Positions 6,430-7,733 of a DNA stretch of 7,733 nucleotides are shown piece by piece (within the stretch, counting starts at the first letter, position 1; each line of letters opens with the position of its first letter). The position numbers and the translations under genes were made by a program. The stretch comes from Candidatus Hydrogenedentota bacterium (GTDB lineage Bacteria > Hydrogenedentota > Hydrogenedentia > Hydrogenedentales > CAITNO01): the NCBI GenBank assembly GCA_903822375.1, contig CAIJOU010000783.1, forward strand, positions 1 through 7,733, given 5' to 3'. The notes beneath the pieces were generated by a model that was not told where the DNA came from, made no database searches, and saw only the letters and a program-made list of their open reading frames with translations.

Positions 6430-7332
6430 CTAGAATCCGTCGAATGGCTTTCCATACCGTCCAAGGGTGCGCGCGCTGTCCTCCGTCATGGGAAACCTGT
6501 CGCTTGGGTATTTGAGGAACTCCGCGTGGCCGTCGAGGTAGAGCACGTTTCCCCCTCCCGGAATGTGCGAGAAGTCCTCCGGCTTCGCTGAAACATGGTC
6601 CCACATGAGGGGAACGGCGCTGGTCGCCCGGGCTGACGCTGCCGGATTGTTGATGTCCGTAAGCATAAACCGCTCGATCCCCTCGCGGAGACGATACAGC
6701 ATGTTGCCGTCGCCGGCCGCCTGCGTGCCGGAGAACCGCGACGAGACTTCAATGTCCTGATCGCTCGCGGCGCCGCCCGTGTCCACATTGGCCTGCGCGA
6801 ACTCGCCCCAGGGGGCATTGTGAAACTCGCCCTCGGCGTGTCGGCCAAAGGTGTCCGTGCCCTCCGTGCCCACCAGCGGGCCGAGGATGTTCCTGTCCTC
6901 CATGATGAGCCAGCCCGTGTAATGATAGGGTTCCTGGGAGAGCTCCTGCGGCTGTATGACACCGTCCCCGTTGCCCTTGAGCTTGTCGTAACGCTCGGTG
7001 ATGTCCCGTGTCGCCGTCCACGAGGGACACCAAATGACATGGACGTCCGGCACGTATTCGGGAATCATGGCCGGGCCATTGAACATCATTTCCGCGCTGA
7101 GCGCACCGCTGATCTGCCTTGTCTGGCGATGGGGAAAGCGTCCTGCGCGGGATTCGTTCGCGTACATCTTGAGGGCAAGGCCCAATTGCTTGAGGTTGTT
7201 CTGGCAACTGGAGCGCCGCGCCGCCTCCCGCGCCCGCGCCAAAGCGGGAAGGAGAATAGCCGCGAGAATGCCGATGATGGCAATCACCACCAGCAATTCG
7301 ATCAACGTAAATCCGTCGCATCTCGGTTTCAA
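6430..7332 (-). CDS. DUF1559 prepilin-type pseudopilin (H-Xn-DG family), minus-strand copy
   Basis: With the TTG start at 7330-7332 this is a 300-residue protein beginning MKPRCDG. TTG is preferred because AGGAG lies 8 nt upstream and yields a normal short basic leader. The frame is open further upstream to 7464, but that extension overlaps the neighbouring gene's end and would give an abnormally long leader. The prepilin peptidase site is Gly7|Phe8, followed by FTLIELLVVIAIIGILAAIL and the SSCQNNLKQLGLALKMYA helix. YRLREGIERF (213-222), TDINN (225-229), MWD and the His256/Asp267-Gly268 motif close the protein, as in the plus-strand paralogue. The middle differs and includes an EF-hand-like loop (119-130). 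It is predicted to be an exported, membrane-anchored pseudopilin; its partner machine is not visible. The upstream gene lies 92 nt away on the same strand. Confidence 0.9.
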   Translation of the reverse strand: MKPRCDGFTLIELLVVIAIIGILAAILLPALARAREAARRSSCQNNLKQLGLALKMYANESRAGRFPHRQTRQISGALSAEMMFNGPAMIPEYVPDVHVIWCPSWTATRDITERYDKLKGNGDGVIQPQELSQEPYHYTGWLIMEDRNILGPLVGTEGTDTFGRHAEGEFHNAPWGEFAQANVDTGGAASDQDIEVSSRFSGTQAAGDGNMLYRLREGIERFMLTDINNPAASARATSAVPLMWDHVSAKPEDFSHIPGGGNVLYLDGHAEFLKYPSDRFPMTEDSARTLGRYGKPFDGF

Positions 7333-7424
7333 GACGAGGTCTCCTGTCAACAGCACCACAGGGTTGCGCCGCCGTACAACGACGGCTGCCGGTTGCCTTT
7401 CGATGCACCATATCACGCCCGCGC
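7333..7424 (-). other. 92-nt gap upstream of the minus-strand pilin
   Basis: It contains the ribosome binding site and a small hairpin (GCCGT at 7371-7375 pairing with ACGGC at 7382-7386, 6-nt loop) without a T run, so it is not a typical terminator. No strong promoter was recognised. The pilin could be co-transcribed with the upstream gene. Confidence 0.4.
7341..7345 (-). promoter_or_regulatory. Ribosome binding site AGGAG deciding a TTG start
   Basis: On the minus strand AGGAG is followed after 8 nt by TTG (7332-7330), the start chosen for the second pilin. No ATG or GTG at a suitable distance gives a sensible prepilin leader. The first pilin has the same 8-nt spacing. Confidence 0.7.
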
Positions 7425-7733
7425 TTACGGCATGGGCATGGACTCCATCTTCACCAGCAACCATTCGTCTCCAAACCGGCGGAAATGCAGGTTGTAGTGC
7501 GTATAAATCATGTTGCCTTCATTGTAGTCGGCGCTGACGGTTGCGTTGTCGGCGGTCAACGGAACAGGAGAGGTTCCCGTGCCGCCGGGAATGTCGTGCA
7601 GGATCATGGACGCCGCCTCGGCCATGCGTTCGCCGTGGGTGTAGGTCGCGCGCCGTTCGGGCGCGCCGTTCTTCCCATAGGCGGCGTCGCGCAGCCGCTT
7701 GAACGCGGCCACGGCCTTGTCGGTGCCGATGCG
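7425..7733 (-). CDS. Unrecognised protein, C-terminal 102 residues
   Basis: The minus-strand frame is open to the window edge, so the N-terminus is missing; an internal GTG at 7710-7712 has no special support as a start. The visible part begins RIGTDKAVAAFKRLRDAAYG, a probable helix rich in Lys/Arg/Ala, followed by HGERMAEAASMILHD, another likely helix. It ends with alternating polar/hydrophobic stretches (GNMIYTHYNLHFRRFGDEWLLVKMESMP) that look like two final beta strands. That strand pair vaguely recalls the closing sheet of NTF2-like or small lipoprotein-type domains ('F...dGkWll'), but this is not enough for an assignment. Codon use and GC content look like those of its neighbours. It precedes the second pilin by 92 nt on the same strand and might be expressed with it. 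Confidence 0.65.
   Translation of the reverse strand, partial: RIGTDKAVAAFKRLRDAAYGKNGAPERRATYTHGERMAEAASMILHDIPGGTGTSPVPLTADNATVSADYNEGNMIYTHYNLHFRRFGDEWLLVKMESMPMP

Noticed and set aside
7371..7386. Hairpin GCCGT/ACGGC as a terminator between the hypothetical gene and the second pilin.
   Set aside because: The stem is only 5 bp and has no T run on either strand.
6820..7537. Plus-strand open frames opposite the second pilin.
   Set aside because: They are antisense to the conserved pilin helix and DUF1559 core; the products show no family features.

Overview
The window is about 7.7 kb of GC-rich bacterial DNA (roughly 60% GC by eye). It carries an operon-like block of metabolic genes on the + strand, followed by two prepilin-type DUF1559 proteins that face each other. 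DUF1559 pseudopilins with a C-terminal H-Xn-DG motif, next to SSS symporters, DegT aminotransferases and kelch proteins, are typical of Planctomycetota, Lentisphaerota and especially 'Candidatus Hydrogenedentota'-like genomes. This taxonomic placement is inferred from gene style alone; no marker gene is present.

Region 1 (1-5254, + strand): the 3' part of a DegT/DnrJ/EryC1/StrS aminotransferase, a sodium:solute symporter (SSS/SLC5), an aldo/keto reductase, an exported six-repeat kelch protein (NanM/mutarotase-like) and a complete alanine dehydrogenase. The first four junctions are extremely tight (1-nt overlap, 0-nt gap, 4-nt ATGA overlap), and the fifth gene follows after 45 nt with a strong ribosome binding site. 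A short GC hairpin followed by five T's lies directly after the alanine dehydrogenase stop, so the set probably forms one transcript. A coherent but unproven reading is uptake and breakdown of an amino- or oxo-substituted carbohydrate or acid. The kelch protein would act outside the cytoplasm, the symporter would import, the aminotransferase would exchange amino for keto groups, the AKR would reduce or oxidise a carbonyl, and alanine dehydrogenase would regenerate pyruvate and release ammonia.

Region 2 (5255-5503): a 249-nt non-coding gap holding the terminator, a small hairpin and candidate promoters for the first pilin, including a correctly spaced sigma-54-type -24/-12 match.

Region 3 (5504-7332): two paralogous DUF1559 pseudopilins in tail-to-tail orientation, 38 nt apart. 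They share the N-terminal GFTL[VI]ELL methylation and membrane helix, an LREGIERF/TDINN block and a C-terminal H-X10-DG motif, but have different middle sections. The minus-strand copy probably starts at a TTG codon and contains an EF-hand-like loop.

Region 4 (7425-7733, minus strand): the C-terminal 102 residues of an unrecognised protein, upstream of the second pilin on the same strand. No tRNA, rRNA, CRISPR array, insertion sequence or phage gene was seen.
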